Shown here piece after piece: positions 7,581-16,119 of a stretch of DNA of 48,339 nt. The stretch is from Furfurilactobacillus milii (lineage in GTDB: Bacteria; Bacillota; Bacilli; Lactobacillales; Lactobacillaceae). Each line of letters opens with the position of its first letter. Position 1 is the stretch's first letter. The translations under genes and the position numbers were made by a program. The notes beneath the pieces were generated by a model, which saw only the letters and a program-made list of their open reading frames with translations, was not told the origin of the DNA and made no database searches. Location of the stretch: positions 1 through 48,339 of the forward strand of contig NZ_JAIWJF010000010.1 of assembly GCF_021654115.1 (NCBI RefSeq), given 5' to 3'.

Positions 7581-8420
7581 ATGACAGTATACAAAAAGAT
7601 TAGTGTAAAAGGATTGAATATTTTTTTCCGGGAAGCAGGAGATATTAGCAAACCAACAATGTTATTGCTTCATGGTTTTCCAACAGCGAGCCACATGTTC
7701 CGTTATTTAATGCCGTTACTTAGTCACAAGTTTCATTTGATTGCACCAGACTTTCCTGGTTTTGGTCAGTCAAGTTCGCCGGATCATACGAGGTTCGAAT
7801 ATACGTTTGACCACTTAGCGGAGGTTACAACGGCGTTTGTCGAAGAACTGAACCTGGATAAATTTTATATGTACGTGTTTGATTACGGTGCTCCGATTGG
7901 TTTTCGGATTGCCTTGCACCATCCAGATTGGATCTCCGGCATTGTCAGTCAAAACGGGAATGTTTATCAAGAAGGATTGGGGAAAAAGTGGGCAGAACGT
8001 CAAGACTTCTGGAATCATCCAACGGAGACCAAACGTAATTCTTACCGAGATGCGTTTGCACCGGCAACAATCAAAGGCCAGTATACGTTTGGTACGCAAC
8101 CGGGAACAGTCTCGCCAGATGGGTATACATTGGATATTGCATACACACGGACTGCTGGCTATGCGGACCGCCAACTTGATTTGATTTACGATTACCAAAA
8201 TAACATCAAGATGTACCCAGCATTTCAAGCTTATTTACGCCAATATAAACCCAAATTACTGGCCGTTTGGGGTAAAAACGACCCATCGTTCATTTATCCC
8301 GGCGCCGAGGCGTTTCAAAAGGATGATGCGCATGCCAAGGTTGCCTTTGTTGATAGTGGTCACTTTGCGTTGGAGACACACGCGAGTGAAATTGCCCGAA
8401 TAATAATTAATTATTTTTAG
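7581..8420 (+). CDS. Alpha/beta hydrolase with an aspartate nucleophile (haloalkane dehalogenase/epoxide hydrolase type)
   Basis: A 279-residue alpha/beta hydrolase. The oxyanion motif HGFP is at 31-34. The nucleophile elbow reads VFDYGAPIG, so the nucleophile is Asp101, not Ser. This places it with haloalkane dehalogenases, epoxide hydrolases and fluoroacetate dehalogenases. The acid is likely the Asp of WGKNDPSF, and the base the His of DSGHFALE. The usual dehalogenase halide-binding Trp next to the nucleophile is Tyr, and the Asn of HGNP is Phe, so halide chemistry is doubtful. Epoxide or ester hydrolysis is more likely. It is monocistronic and ends at a bidirectional terminator. Confidence 0.82.
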   Translation: MTVYKKISVKGLNIFFREAGDISKPTMLLLHGFPTASHMFRYLMPLLSHKFHLIAPDFPGFGQSSSPDHTRFEYTFDHLAEVTTAFVEELNLDKFYMYVFDYGAPIGFRIALHHPDWISGIVSQNGNVYQEGLGKKWAERQDFWNHPTETKRNSYRDAFAPATIKGQYTFGTQPGTVSPDGYTLDIAYTRTAGYADRQLDLIYDYQNNIKMYPAFQAYLRQYKPKLLAVWGKNDPSFIYPGAEAFQKDDAHAKVAFVDSGHFALETHASEIARIIINYF

Positions 8421-8540
8421 GATGAAAATAACGGATCGTTAAGTGATGACCTGAGTCTGATACTTGACTGCTCAACGCTTACTTTAGTGAAATTGCCGCA
8501 GAGGCGAGACAGAACACTGACTTTTGCTCATCTAACATAT

Positions 8541-8585
8541 AAATCCGGCGCTCATGGGGGAATTACCCATAAACGCCGGATTTCT
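8541..8585. terminator. Bidirectional terminator
   Basis: AAATCCGGCG (8541-8550) pairs with CGCCGGATTT (8574-8583), with an inner ATGGGG/CCCAT helix. It separates the convergent hydrolase and Crp/Fnr genes. Confidence 0.75.
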
Positions 8586-8609
8586 GTTACCTGAGAAAGC
8601 TAAACATTG

Positions 8610-9257
8610 TCATGTCTCGCTCTCATTAATACTATTTTTGATAAACGTGATGTGCTTGCCAGACACGGTAATTACGCCCTCTTTTTGAAGGGCCTTCAAC
8701 TGGCGACTTAACGTTTCTGGTGATAGGCCTAGAAAACTTGCTAATTCCTTTTTCTTAACAGGTAACTGGAACGTATTGGAAGAAGCATTTTCTAGTTTGT
8801 CCGTTAAGTAGGACAGAACGCGGTCTTTAGCTAATAGCGTGTCACGACGAACGGAATTCTGCTCAACGGCAACTAGCTTATCGCCAAAATTATTTAATAA
8901 GTTTAAGCATAGTTCTGGAGATTCCCGTAGTACTTGTTGAAAGGCCTGATGTGAAACGGAACAAACGTAGGAGTCCTCAAGCGACTCAATAAAATAGTCA
9001 GTCTGACGTTGAGAAAATACTGTTTCCTGACCAGTGATGTCACCGGGTTTCATCATGTAGAGAATTTTTTCTTTACCAGTATCCGAAACTGAATAGACCT
9101 TGGCAGATCCTTGATCTATAACAAACATACCATCGTTATTATCGAGCGGTTGCTTTATCAAAGTGCCTTTTGGAAACCATTGTCGGTGCTTTGAAGCGGG
9201 AACTAGTGACGTTAAGGTCTTCAAATTTAATTTTGAAAATAACGGGGCTCTAGCCAA
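8610..9257 (-). CDS. Crp/Fnr-family transcriptional regulator
   Basis: A 215-residue protein with an N-terminal cyclic-nucleotide-binding-like beta roll (GTLIKQPLDNNDGMFVIDQGSAKVYSVS... MKPGDITGQETVF) and a C-terminal Crp winged helix (LPVKKKELASFLGLSPETLSRQLKALQKEGVI). Cys residues exist (SYVCSVS, SPELCLN), but there is no N-terminal cysteine cluster for an iron-sulfur centre. The frame opens with TTG at 9257 and has no obvious Shine-Dalgarno, and no ATG is available in frame upstream, so the start is uncertain and expression may be low. It is divergent from a tautomerase gene, with an Fnr-like box between them. Confidence 0.85.
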   Translation of the reverse strand: MARAPLFSKLNLKTLTSLVPASKHRQWFPKGTLIKQPLDNNDGMFVIDQGSAKVYSVSDTGKEKILYMMKPGDITGQETVFSQRQTDYFIESLEDSYVCSVSHQAFQQVLRESPELCLNLLNNFGDKLVAVEQNSVRRDTLLAKDRVLSYLTDKLENASSNTFQLPVKKKELASFLGLSPETLSRQLKALQKEGVITVSGKHITFIKNSINESET

Positions 9258-9298
9258 ACATGTTGTTGCGGAATGTTTTGTGATTATTTTTCGCCTTC

Positions 9299-9312
9299 TT
9301 GAGATAGATCAA
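9299..9312. promoter_or_regulatory. Crp/Fnr-type operator
   Basis: TTGAGATAGATCAA differs from the Fnr consensus TTGAT-N4-ATCAA at one position. It lies between the divergent Crp/Fnr and tautomerase genes, so the regulator may control itself, the tautomerase, or both. Confidence 0.5.
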
Positions 9313-9441
9313 TTTTTTTATTTGTGGTTCATAGTACCATATTCTTATCAAATGAACGATGACGTGTCACACTTACAACAGTTCTACTATCACCGTTCGT
9401 TTCAAATTGTTGTTAACTTAGCTCAAGAAAGAGGTAGAAAA

Positions 9442-9831
9442 ATGCCATTAATGAGAATTGATGTTATCAAAGGACATGATGAAGCTTATTTAAAAACAAT
9501 GTTGGATATTGCCTATGAAGTACAAGTTGATAAATTTGCGACGCCAGAGGGTGACCGTTATCAGTTGTTGACCCAGCATGAACCGTTTGAAATGCAGATT
9601 CTTGATACTGGATTAGGTATCAAACGAACGCGTGACGTAGTGTTCTTTAATTTGGTTACACGGCCACGTTCAACACGCGATAAATTGGATTTTTATAAGA
9701 CGCTGGTGGATCGATTGAATAAAGAACTGGGAATTCGTAAAGAGGATGTTGTCTTCAGTCTGGTGCCTAACAACGATGATGACTGGAGCTTTGGCAATGG
9801 TGAGGCACAATTTTTAAACGGCAAGTTGTAA
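9442..9831 (+). CDS. Tautomerase family protein (Tautomerase_2 type)
   Basis: A 129-residue protein starting MPLMRIDVIKGHD, so Pro2 would be the catalytic N-terminal base. The signature continues with YQLLTQHEPFEM, the RDVVFFNLVTRPRS strand, and YKTLVDRLNKELGIRKEDVVFSLV before NNDDDWSFGNGEAQF, which is typical of this family in lactobacilli. ATG 9442 has AAGAAAGAGG 7 bases upstream; the long open frame before it (from 9163) is non-coding sequence antisense to the Crp gene. Control by the neighbouring Crp/Fnr protein is likely. Substrate unknown. Confidence 0.8.
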   Translation: MPLMRIDVIKGHDEAYLKTMLDIAYEVQVDKFATPEGDRYQLLTQHEPFEMQILDTGLGIKRTRDVVFFNLVTRPRSTRDKLDFYKTLVDRLNKELGIRKEDVVFSLVPNNDDDWSFGNGEAQFLNGKL

Positions 9832-10082
9832 GCACGAAGCTCAATAAAAATCTTTTTGAGATAAACTTTTACGAAATGAACCTCTAAGATTGGATACAAA
9901 ATCTAACCTTAGGGGTTCATTTTAATGACAGCCTTCACACTGATATTGATTTGTGGGTCATGACGACAACTTGAAACTTTTAAGCCTCGGATACAAATAT
10001 CAGCGTTTTCTTAAGATAGTCTAGTTTATCAAAGCGGGCGGAATTCCTAGGCTAACACTGCACTTTACTGATAAAACTTTTT

Positions 10083-10916
10083 TTATGAAGCCGTTTGCAT
10101 AACCATATTATGGATAAGCGTTTCGACATCAATTTTACGGACGAGGTCAGAATGTTGAGCGTTCTGGCCTGTCACGAGTAATTCATTGAAAACCGCGACA
10201 TGATTCTGAAATATTTGACGGCTAGCATCCACACTTTGAACAGGGACGCGGCCGTCGGAACTATATGTTTGGGCACCCAAAATCCCAAATACCATGAGAT
10301 TGCGTGGAAGCTTGTTTTGGTGTCGAATAAAGTCTTTGAGCATAGTGGTGTGCTGATTTTGAACTGTATTATTGAAGTTAAATGGTGATCCGATAAACAT
10401 GAATTCGCGGACATCAAGTGACTGCTGATGATAGTAACGTTCGAGATAATCAGTAAAAATTAGCCCGCCATTTGAATGGCCAACGAGGTTAAAGGTGTGA
10501 AGGTCCGCATGTTGTTTAAGATAGCTAAAGGCCGTTCGAAGCCAATATGATTGATGACGGATATTGTTATATCCATCATGATTGTTGGTGAATGAAATTA
10601 CCACGAACGGTCGAGTGTCACGACGGCTGATGGATCCGGTGTGTGTGACGGTGTTGTTTTGGTGCACAGTTAAACGTAAAAGACTGTGCTGGTGGTGATC
10701 ACGGTGATTAAGATCTTTGACTAAAGCATCAAAGCGATGAGAGCCTGCACTGCTGCCAGGAATGAGGATTGTTGGTATAGCGTTACGACGGATATGTCCA
10801 ATTTTTGTTGGTTGAAATAATTTTCCGATACTGAAAAATAACAGACAAATAATAACTAAAATAATGCTAACTATAGTGCCGCGTCGATATTTTTTAAACG
10901 TAAGCTTTTCCTCCAC
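10083..10916 (-). CDS. Membrane-anchored alpha/beta hydrolase, DUF915 family
   Basis: A 277-residue protein with a charged N terminus, one membrane segment (about 13-32), then an extracellular alpha/beta hydrolase domain. It has the oxyanion-side motif ILIPGSSAGSHRFDALV and the nucleophile elbow GHSNGG with Ser148. This matches the DUF915 hydrolases common at the surface of lactobacilli, some of which cleave esters or lipids. The start is GTG 10916 with TTGGAG upstream; no ATG is available at the N terminus. It is monocistronic; its partner and substrate are unknown. Confidence 0.8.
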   Translation of the reverse strand: MEEKLTFKKYRRGTIVSIILVIICLLFFSIGKLFQPTKIGHIRRNAIPTILIPGSSAGSHRFDALVKDLNHRDHHQHSLLRLTVHQNNTVTHTGSISRRDTRPFVVISFTNNHDGYNNIRHQSYWLRTAFSYLKQHADLHTFNLVGHSNGGLIFTDYLERYYHQQSLDVREFMFIGSPFNFNNTVQNQHTTMLKDFIRHQNKLPRNLMVFGILGAQTYSSDGRVPVQSVDASRQIFQNHVAVFNELLVTGQNAQHSDLVRKIDVETLIHNMVMQTAS

Positions 10917-11303
10917 ACTCCAATATTGATTGGCTAAATTTTAAGAGTGAAAATGCCGTTTGTCGAATATCAATTTTGCATGGTCTGGCATACTTTTTAC
11001 GTATGCCTAAGCTGGGCAGATCAGTATTATAGATGTGTATGAATTGGCATCGCAAGTGAGTATTTAACTTTGGAAGGTAATCGCGTTAAGGTTAAATTCA
11101 TTAAGAATGATATTCCAAAGATAAGAACGCAGCCACATTACGAGGCTAGTTAAAAAATGTTAAACAACCAAATACCGATTTGTATGATAGAACTGAGTTA
11201 ATTCCATTTGATAAATTAACGAATTTCTTCATGACTAAGTTATAGAAATGGTTATAAGAAAAAGGATGAATCTTCACTTGATTCATCCCTTTTGCATCCG
11301 CTT
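10917..11303. other. Intergenic region with a possible coding remnant
   Basis: No intact gene. On the plus strand about 30 codons end in TAA at about 11153 and read like a protein tail (LEGNRVKVKFIKND, then a charged end), but with no start codon or homologue I can name. It may be a decayed gene end or chance. The terminator of the LysR gene occupies 11258-11292. Confidence 0.3.
11258..11292 (-). terminator. Terminator of the LysR gene
   Basis: GGATGAATC (11264-11272) pairs with GATTCATCC (11280-11288), and a U run follows on the minus strand. Confidence 0.75.
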
Positions 11304-12176
11304 TTAATCAAGATCACGTTGAAGTTGCTGCAGGAAAGCTTTGGCAGCTAACGAAAGTCGCTGTCCTTTACGCCAGACAATGCTGGCGCCTGAGGTAAGG
11401 CGTGGCTCAAACGGAACAAACTTGAGATCAGATTGATTAGTATTAATAATACCGTCGAAACATAAAGCATAACCAACGCCTGCGGATACCATTAAGGCAG
11501 CATTGTAGAGTAAATTATACGTCGCCACGACATTTATTTTAGCTGTGCTTTTGCCCAACCAATCATCTAGCAGGCCGGTCATCCCTTGTTGGCTGGACAA
11601 AATCAACTTCATCTGGGCTAAGTCGCTAAGTTGCAGGTGGTCCTTCTTGGCTAAAGGTCCGTCACCAGGCATTAACACGCCCCAGCGACTCTCACCTGGG
11701 AGATGAAGAAAATCATAATCGGTTTTGTCTGCTGGTTCCATGATGACACCAAAATCAAAATAACCTGACTTGATAGAAGTACGGATTTCATCTGCATTAG
11801 TACTAATGATGCTGGTTTGAATATGTGGGTAATGCTGCTGCAGTGTGCTGATTGACTGCGCAACGTTAAGAAACGTGCGTGCTTCTGCGCTGCCGATAAC
11901 GACTCGTCCATTAATTTGTTGCTCTTCGTGCAAATTTTGCAGTGTCTTGTCCGTTAAAGATAGAATTTGGTCCACTTGGCTGGCAAAATATTCACCACTG
12001 TTGGTTAATTGAATGGATCTTGTACCGCGCACAAACAGTGTCAGTCCTAATTCATCTTCTAAATCTTTTAGTTGTCGTGAAACAGTCGGTTGGGATACAT
12101 GTAGCATTTCTGCTGCACGACTGATATTTTGTTCACGCACAACTGCCTGAAAGTACCGGAGAACTCTTAGTTCCAT
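11304..12176 (-). CDS. LysR-family transcriptional regulator of the redox operon
   Basis: A 290-residue LysR protein of standard length. The helix-turn-helix is clear (MELRVLRYFQAVVREQNISRAAEMLHVSQPTVSRQLKDLEDELGLTLF), followed by the linker helix and an effector domain (INGRVVIGSAEA ... GVLMPGDGPLAKKDHL ... SAGVGYALCFDG). ATG 12176 was chosen because AGGAGG sits 7 bases upstream. It is divergent from the six-gene operon beginning at 12319 and is almost certainly its regulator. Effector unknown; an aldehyde, quinone or other electrophile would fit the operon. Confidence 0.9.
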   Translation of the reverse strand: MELRVLRYFQAVVREQNISRAAEMLHVSQPTVSRQLKDLEDELGLTLFVRGTRSIQLTNSGEYFASQVDQILSLTDKTLQNLHEEQQINGRVVIGSAEARTFLNVAQSISTLQQHYPHIQTSIISTNADEIRTSIKSGYFDFGVIMEPADKTDYDFLHLPGESRWGVLMPGDGPLAKKDHLQLSDLAQMKLILSSQQGMTGLLDDWLGKSTAKINVVATYNLLYNAALMVSAGVGYALCFDGIINTNQSDLKFVPFEPRLTSGASIVWRKGQRLSLAAKAFLQQLQRDLD

Positions 12177-12265
12177 TTTCAAACCTCCTATATAGCTAAA
12201 AGGCATATGTATAGATTTATATTAGGCATTAGACATATATCTAGTCAAGCATTAGGATAACTTTA

Positions 12266-12279
12266 TTGCCAGATGGCAA
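12266..12279. promoter_or_regulatory. Palindrome in the LysR/redox-operon intergenic region
   Basis: TTGCCAGATGGCAA is a near-perfect palindrome 39 bases before the first operon gene. It could be a regulator site. The AT-rich stretch 12190-12245, with repeated GGCATA-like blocks, is an alternative LysR target. Confidence 0.3.
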
Positions 12280-12318
12280 GAATGTAAATGACTTTACGTT
12301 TGAAAAAAGGAGTTAGAA

Positions 12319-12735
12319 ATGGCAACCCTTGTGAATGAAAATCTGCACTGGACGACTCAGCAATTAACTGCCTTTGCCAGGGCAAACGATATGCAAATCT
12401 CACCATTTTATAGTGATGGTAAAACTTATGGCACGCCATTGTGGATATGGTCAGTTACCGCCAATCGTGCGCTATATGTACGTGCGTGGCATGGGACACA
12501 ATCAAGTTGGTATCGCTCAGCAGTGGAACAAGGGGCCGGGCGAATGCATTTAGCAGGCCGCAATTACCACATTTTCTTTAAACCGGTTATGGACCCAAAC
12601 ATTATCCAGACGGTTAACATGGCTTATCAAGCGAAATATACGAATAGTCCCTATTTAGCGGGGATGGTTAACGTAGCCGCACAACAATCGACCTTATGTG
12701 TATTGCCAAGAGACAAGGACAGAAGAAAGGAATAA
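12319..12735 (+). CDS. DUF2255 family protein
   Basis: A 138-residue protein with features of DUF2255: PLWIWSVTANRALYVRAWHGTQSSWYRSAVEQGAGRMHLAGRNYHIFF. This resembles small FMN-binding split-barrel (pyridoxamine-oxidase-like) folds, in which the RAW..QSSWYR region binds the cofactor or substrate. The function is not established. It is the first gene of a tightly packed operon divergent from a LysR regulator; the next gene starts 4 bases after it. AAGGAG lies 7 bases before the ATG. Confidence 0.7.
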   Translation: MATLVNENLHWTTQQLTAFARANDMQISPFYSDGKTYGTPLWIWSVTANRALYVRAWHGTQSSWYRSAVEQGAGRMHLAGRNYHIFFKPVMDPNIIQTVNMAYQAKYTNSPYLAGMVNVAAQQSTLCVLPRDKDRRKE

Positions 12736-12739
12736 TAAA

Positions 12740-13384
12740 ATGAAGACAATTTTAATTTTAGGCGCAAACGGTGGGACAGCACAGATTCTAATTCAGCGGT
12801 TACTAAATGAGATCGACGACAAACTGATCCTATTTTTACGCCATGCTTCACGTTTGGCACAGTATCAAGATAATGACCGTGTGACTGTAATTGATGGCGA
12901 TGTACTTGATCAAGACCGGTTACGGCAAGCAATGCAGAAAGTTGATATCGTCTACTCAAACGTTGGTGGTACCGACCTAGCAGCGCAGACACAAAGTATT
13001 TTGAAAGCAATGGCTGCCGAGAACAAACAGCGGTTAATTTTTATTAGTGCACTGGGTGCCAATTATGAAGTTAAGGGCAACTTTGGAAGTTGGAATGAAC
13101 AGGCCATCGCTGCTTATTTGCCGGGATTTAGAGAATCAGATCAGTTGATTCAGGATTCTGGCATCAACTATACCGAGATTAGACCGGCTTGGCTGACTGA
13201 TGAAAATGAAATTGATTATGAAACCACCCAGCGTGGTGAGGATTTTAAAGGTACGGAAGTATCCCGAAAGAGTGTCGCAGATCTTGCTTTTAAGTTGATT
13301 AGCAATCCTGACATGGATCAGCGGGCTAGTGTCGGTGTAAATAAACCGAACACCGATGGTGATAAACCACGTTGGATGGCATAG
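12740..13384 (+). CDS. NAD(P)-binding oxidoreductase (atypical SDR)
   Basis: A 214-residue protein beginning MKTILILGANGGTAQILI. The GANGGTA motif at 8-14 is the glycine-rich loop of atypical SDRs. DGDVLD (the acidic contact after the fourth strand), FISALGAN and IRPAWLTDE (the substrate-side loop) fit the NAD(P)H-binding family. ATG 12740 follows AAAGGAATAATA; an upstream in-frame start at 12698 would overlap the previous gene. It is the second gene of the redox operon. Substrate unknown. Confidence 0.8.
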   Translation: MKTILILGANGGTAQILIQRLLNEIDDKLILFLRHASRLAQYQDNDRVTVIDGDVLDQDRLRQAMQKVDIVYSNVGGTDLAAQTQSILKAMAAENKQRLIFISALGANYEVKGNFGSWNEQAIAAYLPGFRESDQLIQDSGINYTEIRPAWLTDENEIDYETTQRGEDFKGTEVSRKSVADLAFKLISNPDMDQRASVGVNKPNTDGDKPRWMA

Positions 13385-13399
13385 AAAGAAGGTAGCAAA

Positions 13400-14254
13400 A
13401 TGGTTGAAACATTTAAATTGAATAATGGTGTTGAAATGCCAAAATTAGGTTTCGGTGTTTTTCAAATTGATGACGCGCAACAGTGTGAACAGGCCGTTCT
13501 CGATGCACTAAAGGTTGGTTATCGACTAATTGATACGGCCGCAACATATGGAAATGAACGTGCCGTTGGTAAGGCAATTGTTGAAAGTGACGTACCCCGG
13601 AGTGAAATTTTCATCTCTTCAAAGGTCTGGATTCAAGATGCAGGGTACGAAAAAACTAAAGCATCGTTTGAAAAAACACTGGCAAATTTACAAACGGATT
13701 ATTTGGACCTTTACCTTATTCATATGCCGCTTGGTGATTATCACGGCAGCTGGCGTGCAATGGAAGAGTTGTACGAGGCAGGCAAAATCAAGAGCATCGG
13801 CGTCTGCAACTTTGAAGCAGATCAGTTGATTGATTTAATCTTGAGCCATCATGTAAAACCAGCTGTTGATCAAATTGAGTTGCACCCATTTTGGCAGCAA
13901 AATCAATTACGTGATGTTATGGCAAAATATGAGGTTCAACCAATGGCATGGGCACCTTTTGCAGAAGGTAAACACCAATTATTTACAGATCCAACATTGA
14001 CTGCAATTGGCAAAAAATACGGAAAGACAGCTGCACAGGTAACACTACGCTGGTTGATACAAAATAATATTGTAGCGATACCAAAATCAGTCCACACCGA
14101 ACGTATGCAACAAAATTTTGACGTGAGTGACTTTTCATTGAGTAATGCTGATCTAATTCAGGTTAATGATCTAGATTTGAAAGAACCTGCAATATTGGAT
14201 ATTCACCGATTAACTGAGGTATATCGCTTGCACGGAATTAAGTTCGAACAGTAG
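13400..14254 (+). CDS. Aldo/keto reductase
   Basis: A 284-residue AKR with the full catalytic tetrad: Asp45 (LIDTA), Tyr50 (TYGNE), Lys75 (SSKVW) and His108 (LIHMP). The NADPH-binding C-terminal part has IPKSVHTERMQQNFDV. It should reduce aldehydes or ketones, such as 2,5-diketo-gluconate-type or methylglyoxal-like substrates, with NADPH. It is the third gene of the operon; GAAGG is 9 bases before the ATG. Confidence 0.9.
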   Translation: MVETFKLNNGVEMPKLGFGVFQIDDAQQCEQAVLDALKVGYRLIDTAATYGNERAVGKAIVESDVPRSEIFISSKVWIQDAGYEKTKASFEKTLANLQTDYLDLYLIHMPLGDYHGSWRAMEELYEAGKIKSIGVCNFEADQLIDLILSHHVKPAVDQIELHPFWQQNQLRDVMAKYEVQPMAWAPFAEGKHQLFTDPTLTAIGKKYGKTAAQVTLRWLIQNNIVAIPKSVHTERMQQNFDVSDFSLSNADLIQVNDLDLKEPAILDIHRLTEVYRLHGIKFEQ

Positions 14255-14274
14255 TCCAAGGGAGGAGTGCCATA

Positions 14275-14814
14275 GTGGTTGTTAAAAAGCTTTCAGTAAC
14301 TGATGAAGAGTACAAACAGATTGATAAGGTTAATGCAGAGAATCAGATGACGCTGCAACAGCTGAACAACCGAGTCAACGATTCCGATCAGGCCCGAAGC
14401 TTGTTGAGCAAAATTATCGGTCAACCGGTTGATCAATCTGTTGAGGTGCGTTTGCCATTTTATACGGACTATGGACGGCGAATCATCTTCGGCAAAAACG
14501 TTTTTGTTAATAGCGGGGTTATGTTCACAGATTTGGGTGGCATTGTCATTGAAGATGATGTCCTTATTGGCCCAGGTGCCAGCTTAATCAGTGTTAATCA
14601 CCCTCAGAATCCAAATAATCGACATGGTTTAGAATTATCCCCAGTGTATATCCATCAAAATGCATGGATCGGCGCAAAGTCGGTTATTTTACCAGGCGTT
14701 TCGGTAGGTAAAAACGCAATTGTTGCCGCGGGTGCAGTCGTGACACATAATGTGCCGGATAACACGATCGTTGCGGGCGTACCCGCCAAAGTAATCAAAA
14801 CAATTGTGGCTTAA
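14275..14814 (+). CDS. Left-handed beta-helix O-acetyltransferase (maltose/galactoside acetyltransferase-like)
   Basis: A 179-residue hexapeptide-repeat acetyltransferase. A helical N terminus is followed by repeats such as IVIEDDVLIGPGASLI, and by AWIGAKSVILPGVSVGKNAIVAAGAVVTHNVPDNTIVAGVPAKVIK. The catalytic His is in SVNHPQ. It would transfer acetyl from acetyl-CoA to a sugar or related hydroxyl. It starts at GTG 14275 behind GGAGGAG and lies 20 bases after the aldo/keto reductase, so it belongs to the operon. It is a distant relative of the gene at 35786, not a recent duplicate. Confidence 0.85.
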   Translation: MVVKKLSVTDEEYKQIDKVNAENQMTLQQLNNRVNDSDQARSLLSKIIGQPVDQSVEVRLPFYTDYGRRIIFGKNVFVNSGVMFTDLGGIVIEDDVLIGPGASLISVNHPQNPNNRHGLELSPVYIHQNAWIGAKSVILPGVSVGKNAIVAAGAVVTHNVPDNTIVAGVPAKVIKTIVA

Positions 14815-14837
14815 TTTCGAGAAAAATAGGCGATAAC

Positions 14838-15311
14838 ATGAGAGAACATAAAAGTCTTGCCATCCGATTGATGATAATAATTAGCAGTTTAATGCTCATA
14901 ATGTTGTCTGACACACTGACTGGTAGTGCGAACCAACAAAGTAGTAATTCAAACATTGTTGTGCAGATCGGCCGACAACGTTTTAAAGCGACGCTTAATG
15001 ATAGCGTTGCTGCAAGGAACTTACAGCGGAAATTACCAATGTCGGTGAAATTTTGTAATTCACCGGGATTTGAAGAGAAAATTGCCGATTTAAAACAGCC
15101 GTTGCGAATCAGTGGTATGACGGCAGGTGGTAACCCGGATGTTGGCAGTATTGCCTATTGGTCCCCAGACCAGCGATTAGTCTTTTATTGGGGGAATGTC
15201 GGTTACTATCAAGGTATTCACATTATTGGTCATTTCGATGGCAACAAGTTTAGAAAAACGGTTCAACACCTTGGACCAAAGCAAACGGTTACAATTCGGG
15301 CAACAAAATAA
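14838..15311 (+). CDS. Exported cyclophilin-like fold protein
   Basis: A 157-residue protein. The N terminus has a charged start and a hydrophobic segment (about 9-28, LMIIISSLMLIMLS), then a secreted domain with the cyclophilin-like pattern: VVQIGRQRFKATLNDSVAARNLQRKLPMSVKF ... IAYWSPDQRLVFYWGN ... IHIIGHFDG. These small cyclophilin-like proteins lack the classical prolyl isomerase active site and often sit next to aldo/keto reductases and flavodoxins. Being exported or membrane-bound, it is the odd member of an otherwise cytoplasmic operon. The ribosome binding site is weak (AGGCG). Function unknown. Confidence 0.7.
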   Translation: MREHKSLAIRLMIIISSLMLIMLSDTLTGSANQQSSNSNIVVQIGRQRFKATLNDSVAARNLQRKLPMSVKFCNSPGFEEKIADLKQPLRISGMTAGGNPDVGSIAYWSPDQRLVFYWGNVGYYQGIHIIGHFDGNKFRKTVQHLGPKQTVTIRATK

Positions 15312-15340
15312 AAACTAATAGCAATTAATGGAGGAATATT

Positions 15341-16087
15341 ATGAGTATTGAAAATAAAGTTGTTGTAATTACAGGTGCATCCAGTGGTATTGGCGAAGCC
15401 ACCGCTAAGCTATTGGCTAGCAAAGGTGCCAAGGTTGTTTTAGGTGCGCGTCGTGAAGAACGTTTGGCACAACTCGCTGATAGCATCGGCGAGAATGCTG
15501 TTTATCGGGTAACAGATGTTACTAATCGGCAAGAGGTAGCTGCGTTGTTCAAACTGGCCGTGGATAAATTTGGTCGGATTGACGCGCTCTACAATAATGC
15601 CGGGATTATGCCGCAGGGCAACCTGAGTGACCGTGATTATGACCGTTGGCAAGCAGAGATCAACGTTAATATCATGGGCGTGTTGAATGGCATTGGTGAA
15701 GTTTTACCAATTATGCAAAAGCAGCAGGATGGGTTAATTATCACGACAGATTCTGTCGCTGGTCACGTTGTCTACCCAGCATCCGCTGTTTATAATGGCA
15801 CCAAATACGCGGTGCGGGCCATTATGGAAGGCTTGCGGCAGGAAGAAAAAAACAATGGCATTCGTTCCACAATCGTGTCCCCAGGCGCAGTGCGGACAGA
15901 ATTGTCTAAGACAATCGGTAATGCTAACGTGGAGGCAGCGCTACAGCCAATGTTTGATGCACCACAAGAGGAAGGATTGACATTGGCACCTGCTGATATC
16001 GCAAACGCGGTGTTGTTCGCTATCGATCAGCCCAAGCATGTTGCAGTCAGTGAAGTTATTGTTCGGCCGGCCCGTCAGGAAGTTTAA
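15341..16087 (+). CDS. Classical short-chain dehydrogenase/reductase
   Basis: A 248-residue SDR: TGASSGIG (11-18), NNAG (86-89), Ser139, and Tyr152-x3-Lys156 (YNGTKYA). GARRE after the second strand suggests NADP(H) use. It is closest in style to the YdfG/serine-dehydrogenase-like SDRs frequent in lactobacilli. It is the last gene of the operon, with GGAGG 8 bases before the ATG and a strong terminator 33 bases after the stop. Confidence 0.9.
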   Translation: MSIENKVVVITGASSGIGEATAKLLASKGAKVVLGARREERLAQLADSIGENAVYRVTDVTNRQEVAALFKLAVDKFGRIDALYNNAGIMPQGNLSDRDYDRWQAEINVNIMGVLNGIGEVLPIMQKQQDGLIITTDSVAGHVVYPASAVYNGTKYAVRAIMEGLRQEEKNNGIRSTIVSPGAVRTELSKTIGNANVEAALQPMFDAPQEEGLTLAPADIANAVLFAIDQPKHVAVSEVIVRPARQEV

Positions 16088-16119
16088 ACAGTTGAAGCGT
16101 ATTGCGTGTGTAGATAGTA

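Noticed and set aside
9163-9441. Upstream extension of the second tautomerase frame
   Set aside because: It overlaps the Crp/Fnr gene and its promoter in antisense; the family start MPLMRID at 9442 has a strong ribosome binding site.
11065-11153. About 30 codons that look like a protein tail
   Set aside because: No start codon, no ribosome binding site and no family; kept only as a possible remnant in the intergenic note.
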